Shown here piece by piece: positions 14,685 to 22,449 of a DNA stretch of 32,792 nucleotides. The DNA comes from Zeimonas sp036675585 (GTDB lineage: Bacteria > Pseudomonadota > Gammaproteobacteria > Burkholderiales > Burkholderiaceae_E). The stretch is taken from positions 1 through 32,792 of the forward strand of contig JAKFES010000234.1 in assembly GCA_036675585.1 (NCBI GenBank), in the 5' to 3' direction. Within the stretch, counting starts at the first letter, position 1. Every line of letters begins with the position of its first letter. The position numbers and the translations under genes were made by a program. The notes under the pieces were generated by a model that was given only the letters and a program-made list of their open reading frames with translations, was not told where the DNA came from and did not search any database.

Positions 14685-15434
14685 TCAGATCACTTTCGCT
14701 TCGTTCTTCAGCTTCGCCACGAGCGTCGCGACGTCGGGCACCTTGACCCCCGCGCCGCGCGCCGGCGGCTCGCTGACCTTCAGCGTCTTCAGCCGCGGGG
14801 CCGGGTCGACGCCGAGATCCTCGGGCTTGAGCACGTCGAGCGTCTTCTTCTTGGCCTTCATGATGTTGGGCAGCGTCACGTAGCGCGGCTCATTGAGCCG
14901 GAGGTCGGTCGTGATGACCGCCGGCAGCGTCACCGAAACCGTTTCGAGTCCGCCGTCGACCTCGCGCGTGACCTGCGCGCGTCCGTCGGCAATCTCGACT
15001 TTCGACGCGAAGGTCGCCTGCGGCAATCCGGCGAGCGCGGCCAGCATCTGGCCGGTCTGGTTCGCGTCGTCGTCGATCGCCTGCTTGCCGAGGATGACGA
15101 GCTGCGCGCCCTCGCGCTCGAGCACGGCCCCGAGCAGCTTGGCCACCGCCAGCGGCTGCAGCTCGACATCGGTCTGCACCAGGATCGCCCGGTCGGCGCC
15201 GATCGCCATCGCCGTGCGCAGCGTTTCCTGGCACGGCTGCGGACCGCACGATACGGCGACGATCTCGCTGGCCACGCCCTTTTCCTTCAGGCGTACCGCT
15301 TCCTCGACGGCGATCTCGTCGAACGGATTCATCGACATCTTCACGTTCGCGATGTCGACGCCGCTCTGGTCGCTCTTGACGCGAACCTTCACGTTGTAGT
15401 CGACCACGCGCTTGACCGGGACGAGGACTTTCAT
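14685..15434 (-). CDS. etfB: Electron transfer flavoprotein beta subunit
   Basis: EtfB holds AMP and docks to acyl-CoA dehydrogenases through its recognition loop. The 249-residue protein begins MKVLVPVKRVVDYNVKVRV and carries SMNPFDEIAVEEAVRLKEKG and the ETF beta signature VILGKQAIDDDANQTGQMLA. It also has the loop LRLNEPRYVTLPNIMKAKKK containing the conserved Leu-Pro-Asn-Ile. It is the first gene of etfB-etfA-acyl-CoA dehydrogenase and has a perfect TATAAT -10 about 35 bp upstream. The crotonase gene lies 71 bp further upstream on the same strand but has a separate promoter. Confidence 0.98.
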   Translation of the reverse strand: MKVLVPVKRVVDYNVKVRVKSDQSGVDIANVKMSMNPFDEIAVEEAVRLKEKGVASEIVAVSCGPQPCQETLRTAMAIGADRAILVQTDVELQPLAVAKLLGAVLEREGAQLVILGKQAIDDDANQTGQMLAALAGLPQATFASKVEIADGRAQVTREVDGGLETVSVTLPAVITTDLRLNEPRYVTLPNIMKAKKKTLDVLKPEDLGVDPAPRLKTLKVSEPPARGAGVKVPDVATLVAKLKNEAKVI

Positions 15435-15469
15435 CGGGAGTTCACCATCGGATTCGGACGCAAAGCGCG

Positions 15470-15475
15470 ATTATA
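15470..15475 (-). promoter_or_regulatory. Consensus -10 element of the etfB operon
   Basis: The minus strand reads TATAAT (6/6) in the 71-bp gap before etfB, giving an inferred start near 15463 and a leader of about 28 nt. No good -35 hexamer is found at 16-18 bp (GC-rich sequence only). The promoter may therefore need an activator or an alternative contact. A perfect -10 by chance is unlikely in such GC-rich DNA. Confidence 0.55.
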
Positions 15476-15505
15476 GGGAGTCGACGCGCGGTTCCCGCCG
15501 CCGCC

Positions 15506-16318
15506 TCAGGCCCAGCGCGGGGGGCGTTTCTCGAGGAAGGCCTGCACACCTTCGAGCGCCGACTCCTCCATCATGTTGCAGGCCATCGTCTGCCCGGCGA
15601 GTTGATACGCCGCGTCGACGCCCATCTCGACCTGCCGGTAGAAAAGATCCTTGCCGATCGCGATCGCCTCGGCCGGCTTCGAGCAGATCGAGCGGGCCAG
15701 CCGGTCGATCTCGGCGTCGAGTGCGTCGGCGGAGACGACGCGGTTGACCAGCCCGCGCGCCAGTGCGGTCGGCGCATCGATGAACTCGCCGGTGACGAGC
15801 ATCTCGAACGCGGCCTTGCGCGGCACGTTGCGCGCGAGCGCCACCGATGGAGTCGAGCAGAACAGCCCCAGATTCACGCCCGAGACGGCGAAGCGCGCGG
15901 AATCGACCGCGACCGCGAGATCGCAGGCGGCCACCAGCTGGCACCCGGCCGCAGTCGCGATCCCGTGCACGCGCGCGATGACCGGCTGCGGCATCCGCTG
16001 GATCGTGGTCATCAGGCGCGAGCAGCGGGCGAACAGCTCGCGGTAATAGTCGAGCGACGGATCGGCGCGCATCTCGCGCAGGTCGTGTCCCGCGCAGAAC
16101 GCCTTGCCCGCCGCCGCCAGCACGACGACACGCACCGACCGATCGGCGGCGAGAGCGTCGAGCTCCTTCTGCAGGGCGTCCATCAGCGCCTCCGACAGGG
16201 CGTTGAACTGAGCGGGTCGATTCAGCGTCACGCGGGCGACGGCGCCTTCGCGTTCGACGGTGAGCAGCGCTTCGCGTTCGCCCCCGGCATCGGGGCGCGG
16301 CTGAGGCTGTGCGGACAT
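15506..16318 (-). CDS. Enoyl-CoA hydratase/isomerase-family protein lacking both catalytic Glu
   Basis: A 270-residue crotonase-fold protein, closest in style to the ECHDC3-like group. The oxyanion-hole segments are clear: VARVTLNRPAQFNALS, AAGKAFCAGHDLREM and HGIATAAGCQLVAACDLAVA. The two glutamates that act as acid/base in classical enoyl-CoA hydratase align with Gln127 and Gly147, so ordinary hydration is doubtful. The fold may serve another acyl-CoA reaction. ATG 16318 is preceded by a near-perfect AGGAGG with 5-nt spacing. A promoter (16422-16450) gives a leader of about 97 nt with two perfect hairpins. Downstream lie etfB, etfA and acyl-CoA dehydrogenase on the same strand, suggesting a lipid oxidation role. 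Confidence 0.9.
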   Translation of the reverse strand: MSAQPQPRPDAGGEREALLTVEREGAVARVTLNRPAQFNALSEALMDALQKELDALAADRSVRVVVLAAAGKAFCAGHDLREMRADPSLDYYRELFARCSRLMTTIQRMPQPVIARVHGIATAAGCQLVAACDLAVAVDSARFAVSGVNLGLFCSTPSVALARNVPRKAAFEMLVTGEFIDAPTALARGLVNRVVSADALDAEIDRLARSICSKPAEAIAIGKDLFYRQVEMGVDAAYQLAGQTMACNMMEESALEGVQAFLEKRPPRWA

Positions 16319-16338
16319 GGAACCTCCTGGAAGACGCG

Positions 16339-16365
16339 GCCTGCCGCGCAAAAGGCTCGGCAGGC
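16339..16365 (-). other. Leader hairpin II upstream of the crotonase gene
   Basis: GCCTGCCG (16339-16346) and CGGCAGGC (16358-16365) form an 8-bp stem with an 11-nt loop. It ends about 20 nt before the crotonase start, just ahead of the AGGAGG ribosome-binding site. With the 11-bp hairpin at 16385-16409 it makes a strongly structured 5' leader. Confidence 0.45.
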
Positions 16366-16384
16366 AGACACGGGATTCGAGCGA

Positions 16385-16409
16385 CGGCATCGGCGCGCCG
16401 CCGATGCCG
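16385..16409 (-). other. Leader hairpin I upstream of the crotonase gene
   Basis: An 11-bp perfect inverted repeat (16385-16395 with 16399-16409, core GGCATCGGCG/CGCCGATGCC) around a 3-nt loop, in the divergent crotonase-moxR region. It lies downstream of the crotonase promoter, hence in its leader RNA. There is no T-run, so it is not a simple terminator. It could equally be a DNA-level operator for either direction. Confidence 0.5.
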
Positions 16410-16421
16410 GTCCAGGCACCG

Positions 16422-16450
16422 ATTATCGGCGCGGCGTGCGGATCGGCCAA
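16422..16450 (-). promoter_or_regulatory. Sigma-70 promoter of the crotonase gene
   Basis: On the minus strand there is a -35 TTGGCC (16445-16450, 4/6 match), a 17-bp spacer and a -10 GATAAT (16422-16427, 5/6 match). The start is inferred near 16415, about 97 nt before the ATG. The moxR direction has only a weak candidate, TACACT around 16494-16499. Confidence 0.55.
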
Positions 16451-16530
16451 ACCGGGCATCCGTGCACGAAGAGCCCGCCGGCGCTTCCATTACACTCGAC
16501 CGCACTCGATCAGCTTCCGAACCCCCATCC

Positions 16531-17454
16531 ATGCTAGAGCGGATCCAGGCCGTCGCGGCCCAGGTCGGCGACGTCGTCGTGGGCAAGCAGCCGCAGATCA
16601 AGCTCGCGCTGGCGTGCCTGCTCGCGCGCGGCCATCTGCTGATCGAGGACCTCCCCGGCGTCGGCAAGACCACGCTCGCGCATGCGCTGTCGATCTCGCT
16701 CGGCCTGCAGTTCAAGCGCGTCCAGTTCACCAACGACCTGCTGCCGGCCGACATCGTCGGCGTTCCGGTGTTCGACCGCGAACGCTCGACCTTCGTCTTC
16801 CACCCGGGACCGGTGTTCTCGCAGGTACTGCTGGCCGACGAGATCAACCGGGCTTCGCCCAAGACACAGTCGGCGCTGCTCGAGGCGATGGAGGAAGGCC
16901 AGGTCTCGGTCGACGGAAAGGCGCGCCCGCTCCCCGAACCGTTCTTCGTGATCGCGACGCAGAACCCGCAGGACCAGATCGGCACGTTCCCGTTGCCCGA
17001 ATCGCAGCTCGACCGGTTCCTGATGTGCATCGAACTCGGCTACCCGGACGCGAAAGCCGAACGCGCCCTGCTCGAGGGCGCCGACCGGCGCTCGATGCTC
17101 GAGCGCCTGCCCGCGCGCATGAACGCCGAACAACTCGTGCAGGCGCAACACCAGGTGCGCGAGATCCGCTGCGCGCCGGCGCTGCTCGATTACGTGCAGA
17201 ACCTGCTCACCTGCAGCCGTCGCAGCGCGTCGCTCGCCGAAGGGCTGAGCCCACGCGCCGGGCTCGCGCTGCTGCACGCGTCGCGCGCGTGGGCGATGCT
17301 CGACGGGCGCAACCACGTGCTGCCCGACGACGTGCAGGCGGTGCTCGTCGCGGTCGCCGGTCACCGCCTGCGTCCGGCGAAAGGCAGCACCGGCTCGCAC
17401 CGCGCGCGCGCCGAGCTGGTCGCCGAGCTGCTCAAGGCGGTCGCGGTGCCGTGA
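16531..17454 (+). CDS. MoxR-family AAA+ ATPase
   Basis: A 307-residue MoxR AAA+ ATPase, a chaperone-like class that usually works with partners encoded next to it. Walker A is LPGVGKTTLA (Lys46). Walker B is LLADEINRASPKTQSALLEA, sensor 1 is FFVIATQNPQDQIGTFPLPE, and sensor 2/lid helices follow (LSPRAGLALLHASRAWAML). ATG 16531 is directly ahead of the conserved QVGDVVVGKQ segment; the preceding CCCCCATCC offers no Shine-Dalgarno. The next gene (DUF58) begins with GTG inside the moxR stop (GTGA), so the two are translationally coupled. With the transglutaminase and lytic transglycosylase that follow it forms a four-gene envelope operon. Confidence 0.95.
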   Translation: MLERIQAVAAQVGDVVVGKQPQIKLALACLLARGHLLIEDLPGVGKTTLAHALSISLGLQFKRVQFTNDLLPADIVGVPVFDRERSTFVFHPGPVFSQVLLADEINRASPKTQSALLEAMEEGQVSVDGKARPLPEPFFVIATQNPQDQIGTFPLPESQLDRFLMCIELGYPDAKAERALLEGADRRSMLERLPARMNAEQLVQAQHQVREIRCAPALLDYVQNLLTCSRRSASLAEGLSPRAGLALLHASRAWAMLDGRNHVLPDDVQAVLVAVAGHRLRPAKGSTGSHRARAELVAELLKAVAVP

Positions 17455-18371
17455 GGCGCCCGCCGCACGTCGGCGAATTCCGGATCGGGCGGCGCAACGT
17501 GTACATCCTGCCGAGCCCGGCCGGGCTGCTGTTCGGCGCCGCGCTGCTCGCCATGCTCGTCGGGGCGCTGAACTACCAGCTGACGCTCGGCTACGCGCTG
17601 ACCTTCCTGATCGCCGGCGTCTCGATCGTCGCGATGCTGCACACGGTTCGCAATCTGGCGCTGCTCACCTTGCGCAGCGCGCGCGCCGACCCGGTGTTCG
17701 CCGGACAGCTCGCCGAGTTCACGCTGATCGCCCGCAACACCGCACGTTTCGAGCGATACGCGCTGGCGCTTCGCGCGCCGGGCATGGCGCAGGCCGAGCA
17801 TTTCGACATCCCGGCGGGCGCCGAGCAGTTCGTCTCGATCGCGTTGCCGACGCAGCGGCGCGGCTGGATGCCGATCCCGCCGTTGTCGCTCGCCACGACT
17901 TTCCCGATCGGCATCTGGCGCGCCTGGGTGCGATGGCAGCCCGCGCTGCGCGTGCTCGTCTACCCGTCGCCCGAGACGCCGTCGGTGCCGCTGCCGGCGC
18001 GCAGCGCGGTGCACGGCGAGGGATCGCTGCACGGAGGGGGCAACGGCGACCTCGTCGCGCTGAGGCCGTACGCCGCCGGCGATCCGCCGCAGCGCATCGC
18101 CTGGAAAGCCGTCGCGCGCAGCGGATCGCTCGACCTCGTCACGCTGCAGTTCGGCGAGTCGGAGCTCGGCGAGCTGACGCTCGACTGGGCCGACCTGCCC
18201 GCCGCGATGGACGACGAGTCGCGGCTGTCGCGGCTGACGCGCTGGACGATCGATGCCGACACGGCCGGCGTGCGCTATGGGTTGCGCCTGCCCGGCACGA
18301 GCATCGACGTCGATCACGGTCCGGCGCACCGGCTTCGCTGCCTCGAAGCGCTCGCGACCTGGTCGCGCTGA
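17451..18371 (+). CDS. DUF58-domain membrane protein
   Basis: A 306-residue protein with two adjacent N-terminal transmembrane segments (about residues 20-65) and a C-terminal DUF58 domain. The DUF58 core is visible as GNGDLVALRPYAAGDPPQRI followed by AWKAVARSGSLDLVT. A beta-rich stretch (FTLIARNTARFERYALALRA) lies between. The start is GTG 17451, overlapping the moxR stop by 4 nt. DUF58 proteins are regular partners of MoxR ATPases and carry a vWA-like fold, but the biochemical role is not established. No separate vWA or TPR genes follow, so this is the reduced MoxR-DUF58-transglutaminase form. The transglutaminase gene starts 14 bp downstream. Confidence 0.9.
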   Translation: MRRPPHVGEFRIGRRNVYILPSPAGLLFGAALLAMLVGALNYQLTLGYALTFLIAGVSIVAMLHTVRNLALLTLRSARADPVFAGQLAEFTLIARNTARFERYALALRAPGMAQAEHFDIPAGAEQFVSIALPTQRRGWMPIPPLSLATTFPIGIWRAWVRWQPALRVLVYPSPETPSVPLPARSAVHGEGSLHGGGNGDLVALRPYAAGDPPQRIAWKAVARSGSLDLVTLQFGESELGELTLDWADLPAAMDDESRLSRLTRWTIDADTAGVRYGLRLPGTSIDVDHGPAHRLRCLEALATWSR

Positions 18372-18385
18372 TACGGATCGAGTCG

Positions 18386-20410
18386 ATGGCGCGTCCCTTA
18401 CGGTACTCGCTCCGCGCCCTCGGCGGCACGCTGGGTGCGCAGTGGGAGCGCGAACGGCGCGAAACGCTGTTCCTGATGCTTCCGGTCCTGGTGTCGGTGC
18501 TGCCGCACGTGCCCTGGCTGCCGATCTGGGCGAGCGTCGCGTTCGCCGCGCTGTTCGGCTGGCGCTTCGCGCTCGTGCTCTCCGGACGATGGCTGCCGCG
18601 CGCGTCGGTTCGCTGGGCCGCCGCGGTCGGCTGCTGCGCGGCGGTGTATGCGCAGTACGGAACCTTGTTCGGACGCGAGCCGGGCGTCGTGCTGCTGGTG
18701 CTCTTCCTCGGCGTCAAGCTGATGGAGATGCGCGCACGACGCGACCTGTTCGTCGTGATCTTCCTGTGCTTCTTCCTGCTGCTCACCGCGTTCCTGCATT
18801 CGCAGTCGATCGCGACCGCCGCCATCGTCGGACTCGCGCTCTACGGGCTGCTCGCCGCGATGCTGACCATGCAGTACCGCCGGGCCGAGGCGCCGATCGG
18901 AACCCGCCTGCGAATCGTCGGGTCGATGCTCGCGCAGGCACTGCCGCTGGCCGTCGTCGCGTTCCTGCTGTTTCCGCGCGCCGGCTCGCCGCTGTGGGGG
19001 ATGAACGCCGACGGGCAACGCGCGACGACCGGGCTGTCCGACTCGATGACTTTCGGCAATATCGCGCAGCTGTCCGAATCGGATGCGATCGCCTTTCGCG
19101 TCCAGTTCGACGGGCCTGCGCCGCCGAATGCGCTGCTGTACTGGCGCGGGCCGGTGTTCGGCCGCTTCGACGGCGAATCGTGGCGAGCGCTTGCGCCGGC
19201 GCGCGGCGGCGCACGCAGCACGCCGCGCATCGAGTACGACGCGGGCGACGACAGTCGCGTGTCGTACACGGTCACGCTCGAACCGTCGGGCCGCAACTGG
19301 CTGTTCGCGCTCGAGATGCCCGAGCAGGCCGACGCCGGCCGCGTCGGCGTGGCGCTGCACGTGCCCGACCTGCAGCTCGTCGCGACATCGGCGATCCACG
19401 AGCGCTTGCGCTACCGCGTCGTGTCGAAGACGGCGTTTCGCATCGGCGTCGACGAACCGCCACAGGCCTTGCGCGACTGGCTCGAGCTGCCGCCGGGATT
19501 CCATCCGCGAACGCTCGAGCTCGCGTCGCGCTGGCGCACCGAGCAGTCCGACGATTCCGCGCTCGTCGCGCGCGCGCTGGCGATGTTCCGCGAACAGCCG
19601 TTCCGCTACACGCTCGAACCGCCGCCGCTCGGCGACGACCGCGTCGACGAGTTCCTGTTCGAGACGCGCGCCGGCTTCTGCGAGCACTACGCGGGCGCCT
19701 TCGTCGTGCTGATGCGCGCGCTGTCGATCCCCGCTCGCGTCGTCACCGGCTACCAGGGCGGAGAACGCAATCCGCTCGACGGCTACTGGCTCGTTCGCCA
19801 GGCCGACGCCCACGCGTGGGCGGAAGTCTGGCTCGCCGGGCGCGGCTGGGTGCGCGTCGACCCGACGGGTGCCGTCGACCCCAGCCGCATCGAGCACGGA
19901 CGCAGGTTGTCCGGCGCCGCGCTCGCCGACGGCGCGCTCGAGGGCGCCGTACCCTGGCTGCATCGCATCCGCTTCGGTTTCGAGGCCCTCGGAAATGCGT
20001 GGAACCAGTGGGTTCTCCAGTACGACCGGGACCGCCAGCAATCGTTGCTCGCCCGCCTGGGGATCGAAGGCGGCGACTGGCACCGGTTGGCGGCACTCCT
20101 CGCGCTCGTGCTCGGCGTGATGATCGTCGTCGCCGCGCTGCTGACGCTGCGTCCGCGCGTCGTCCGCACGCCGCTCGAGCGTTGCTACGACGACTTCTGC
20201 GCCCGGCTGGCCGCAATCGGTCTCGGCCGCATGGCGCACGAGACGCCGTCGCGGTATCTGGCGCGCATCGAACGCGCGCTCGACGACGAGGCGATCGCAA
20301 AGGCACGCCGCATCGTCGCCACGTACGAGCATCTGCGCTACGCGGCCGCCGAGCCCGATCGCGACGCCGTGCGACACTTGCGCCTCGCCGTGCAAGCCTT
20401 CCAGCCGTGA
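18386..20410 (+). CDS. tgpA: Transglutaminase-like membrane protein (TgpA type, DUF3488 plus transglutaminase core)
   Basis: A 674-residue inner-membrane protein. Five or so N-terminal transmembrane helices (about residues 25-190) make the DUF3488 part; a periplasmic transglutaminase-core domain follows, then one more helix near residues 565-590 and a cytoplasmic tail. The Cys-His-Asp triad is intact: Cys432 in AGFCEHYAGAFVVLMRAL, His476 in DAHAWAEVWLAGRGW and Asp492 in RVDPTGAVDP. TgpA of P. aeruginosa is a viability-linked periplasmic transglutaminase, but its substrate is unclear. ATG 18386 is 14 bp after the DUF58 stop, with a weak GGA ribosome-binding site. mltB starts inside its stop codon (GTGA), so peptidoglycan or its bound proteins are plausible targets. 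Confidence 0.92.
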   Translation: MARPLRYSLRALGGTLGAQWERERRETLFLMLPVLVSVLPHVPWLPIWASVAFAALFGWRFALVLSGRWLPRASVRWAAAVGCCAAVYAQYGTLFGREPGVVLLVLFLGVKLMEMRARRDLFVVIFLCFFLLLTAFLHSQSIATAAIVGLALYGLLAAMLTMQYRRAEAPIGTRLRIVGSMLAQALPLAVVAFLLFPRAGSPLWGMNADGQRATTGLSDSMTFGNIAQLSESDAIAFRVQFDGPAPPNALLYWRGPVFGRFDGESWRALAPARGGARSTPRIEYDAGDDSRVSYTVTLEPSGRNWLFALEMPEQADAGRVGVALHVPDLQLVATSAIHERLRYRVVSKTAFRIGVDEPPQALRDWLELPPGFHPRTLELASRWRTEQSDDSALVARALAMFREQPFRYTLEPPPLGDDRVDEFLFETRAGFCEHYAGAFVVLMRALSIPARVVTGYQGGERNPLDGYWLVRQADAHAWAEVWLAGRGWVRVDPTGAVDPSRIEHGRRLSGAALADGALEGAVPWLHRIRFGFEALGNAWNQWVLQYDRDRQQSLLARLGIEGGDWHRLAALLALVLGVMIVVAALLTLRPRVVRTPLERCYDDFCARLAAIGLGRMAHETPSRYLARIERALDDEAIAKARRIVATYEHLRYAAAEPDRDAVRHLRLAVQAFQP

Positions 20411-21540
20411 CCCGCCGACGCCCTCGCCGACTCGCCCCGATCGAATCGTTCCTGCGCACCGCGGCGCTCGGACTGTGCCTGGCGCTCGCCGTCCCCGCTG
20501 CGACGCCTGCTGCCCACGCGCAAGCCAAACGCGCGACCGGGCACGCCGCGGCGACCCCGGCCACCGCCCCGTACTGGGGGCGCGCCGACGTCGCGGCCTT
20601 CGTCGCCGACCTGGTCGCGCGGCACGGTTTCATCGAATCGGAACTCGCCGCGGTGTTCGCGAACGTGCGACGCGACGACTCGGTCATCCGCCTGATCTCG
20701 CCGCCCCCGGCCGACTTCCGCAAGTCGTGGCAGTCGTACCGCAGCCGCTTTCTCGATCCGGTGCGCATTCGAGAAGGCGTTCGCTTCTGGAACGAAAACG
20801 AGACCTGGCTCGCGCTCGCCTCCGCGCGGTACGGCGTTCCGCCCGAGATCGTCGTGGCGATCATCGGCGTCGAGACGCTATACGGGCGCATCACCGGCGA
20901 CGTCCGCGTGCTCGATGCGTTGGCCACGCTGGCGTTCGACTACCCGCGACGCGCCGATTACTTCCGCCGCGAGCTCGAGCAGTTCCTGCTGTACGTGCGC
21001 GACGAGCGGCTCGACGCATTCTCGCTGCGCGGTTCCTACGCCGGCGCGATCGGACTGCCGCAGTTCATGCCGGGCAGCATCCGCCGCTACGCGGTCGATC
21101 TCGACGCGGACGGCCACGTCGATCTGCGCAACAACGCCGCCGACGCGATCGGCAGCGTGGCGAACTTCCTCGCCGCGCACGGCTGGCGCACCGGCGAACC
21201 GGTGGTCTTCGCCGCGCGCTTCGGCAGCGAAGGCCGCTTGTCGCCGCTCGTCGAAGCCGGAATCCGCCCGCAGTTCACGATCGACCAACTCGCCGACTAC
21301 GGCGTCTCGAGCCTGCAGCCGGTGTCGCTCGATCTCCCGCTCGCGCTGATCGATCTCCCCAACGGAGACGACCCGACCAGCTATTACCTGGGCGCGCAGA
21401 ACTTCTACGTGATCACGCGCTACAACCGATCGAGCTTCTACGCGATGGCGGTGTACGAACTCTCGCGCGCGCTGTCGCAGGCGCGCCGAGAACGTCAACC
21501 CGCCGGCGTCGGCGACTCGAACACGCCGGTCGACAGGTAG
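20407..21540 (+). CDS. mltB: Lytic murein transglycosylase B family
   Basis: MltB-type enzymes cut glycan strands of peptidoglycan, leaving 1,6-anhydroMurNAc ends. The 377-residue product has an Arg-rich N-terminus, a hydrophobic signal core and a likely AHA|QA cleavage site. No lipobox precedes its Cys (LGLC), so unlike E. coli MltB it is probably soluble. The catalytic Glu156 is in IIGVETLYGRITG, and YAGAIGLPQFMPGSIRRYAV is the family signature. DLDADGHVDLRNNAADAIGS resembles the EF-hand-like calcium site. GTG 20407 overlaps the tgpA stop by 4 nt. The 3' end overlaps the convergent cysM by 46 nt. Confidence 0.95.
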   Translation: MTRRRPRRLAPIESFLRTAALGLCLALAVPAATPAAHAQAKRATGHAAATPATAPYWGRADVAAFVADLVARHGFIESELAAVFANVRRDDSVIRLISPPPADFRKSWQSYRSRFLDPVRIREGVRFWNENETWLALASARYGVPPEIVVAIIGVETLYGRITGDVRVLDALATLAFDYPRRADYFRRELEQFLLYVRDERLDAFSLRGSYAGAIGLPQFMPGSIRRYAVDLDADGHVDLRNNAADAIGSVANFLAAHGWRTGEPVVFAARFGSEGRLSPLVEAGIRPQFTIDQLADYGVSSLQPVSLDLPLALIDLPNGDDPTSYYLGAQNFYVITRYNRSSFYAMAVYELSRALSQARRERQPAGVGDSNTPVDR

Positions 21541-22433
21541 CGGTCGCCGCGGTCGCAGACGACGAACACGATCGTCGCGTTCTCCACCTCGGCGGCAATG
21601 CGCAAGGCGATCGAGCAGGCACCCGCGGCCGAGATGCCGCAGAACAGCCCCTCTTCGACGGCCAGCCGCCGGGCGAGCGTCTCGGCCCGCTCCTGCGTGA
21701 CGCTCTCGAGGCGATCGACGCGCGCATGGCGGAAGATCTTCGGCGTGTACGCGGCCGGCCATTTGCGGATTCCCGGGATCGCCGCCCCTTCGGCGGGTTC
21801 GGCGCCGATCACGACGACCGAAGGATTGCGCTCCTTGAGGTAGCGCGACACGCCGGTAATCGTTCCGGTCGTGCCCATCGCCGAAACGAAATGCGTGATC
21901 GCACCGTCGGTGTCGCGCCAGATTTCGGGGCCCGTCGTGTCGTAATGCGCCCGCCAGTTGTCGTCGTTCGAGAACTGGTCGAGCAGGTGCCCGCGTCCTT
22001 CCCGGCAGATGCGCTCGGCGAGATCGCGCGCGCCTTCCATCCCCTGCTTGCGCTCGACGAGGACGATCTCGGCGCCGTAGGCACTCATCGAGCTGCGCCG
22101 CTCCGCCGTGAGGTTGTCGGGCATCACGAGCACCATCCGGTAGCCGCGCGCGGCCGCGGCCATCGCGAGCGCGATCCCGGTGTTGCCCGACGTCGCCTCG
22201 ACCAGCGTATCGCCCGGGCGGATCTCGCCGCGGGCTTCGGCACGCTCGATCATCGCGCGCGCCGGGCGATCCTTCACCGACCCGGCCGGGTTGTTGCCCT
22301 CGAGCTTGCCGAGCAACACGTTGCCCCGACCGGCCAGCACGTCGCGACCGATCCGCTGCAGTCGCACGAGCGGCGTGCTCCCGATCACGTCGTCGATGGT
22401 CGCGTAGCGCTTCGCACGCGCGGGTTCGGTCAT
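21495..22433 (-). CDS. cysM: O-acetylserine sulfhydrylase B (cysteine synthase B)
   Basis: A PLP enzyme that makes cysteine from O-acetylserine and sulfide (or S-sulfocysteine from thiosulfate). The 312-residue protein has the PLP lysine Lys54 in KLEGNNPAGSVKDRPA, the substrate loop EATSGNTGIALAMAAAARGY, SAMGTTGTITGVSRYLKERN and ISAAGACSIA near the cofactor phosphate. The wording of these blocks, especially FVVCDRGDRYLSTGVF at the end, favours CysM over CysK. ATG 22433 lies 16 bp after the oxyR stop, so it is probably co-transcribed with oxyR, which links cysteine supply to the peroxide regulator. Its 3' end overlaps mltB by 46 bp on the opposite strand. Confidence 0.95.
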   Translation of the reverse strand: MTEPARAKRYATIDDVIGSTPLVRLQRIGRDVLAGRGNVLLGKLEGNNPAGSVKDRPARAMIERAEARGEIRPGDTLVEATSGNTGIALAMAAAARGYRMVLVMPDNLTAERRSSMSAYGAEIVLVERKQGMEGARDLAERICREGRGHLLDQFSNDDNWRAHYDTTGPEIWRDTDGAITHFVSAMGTTGTITGVSRYLKERNPSVVVIGAEPAEGAAIPGIRKWPAAYTPKIFRHARVDRLESVTQERAETLARRLAVEEGLFCGISAAGACSIALRIAAEVENATIVFVVCDRGDRYLSTGVFESPTPAG

Positions 22434-22449
22434 GGAGATTCGCCTGGAG

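Noticed and set aside
18253..20406. Long in-frame upstream extension of the mltB frame through tgpA.
   Set aside because: It is Arg/Ala-rich non-protein-like sequence. The signal peptide and the GTG overlapping the tgpA stop define the true mltB start.
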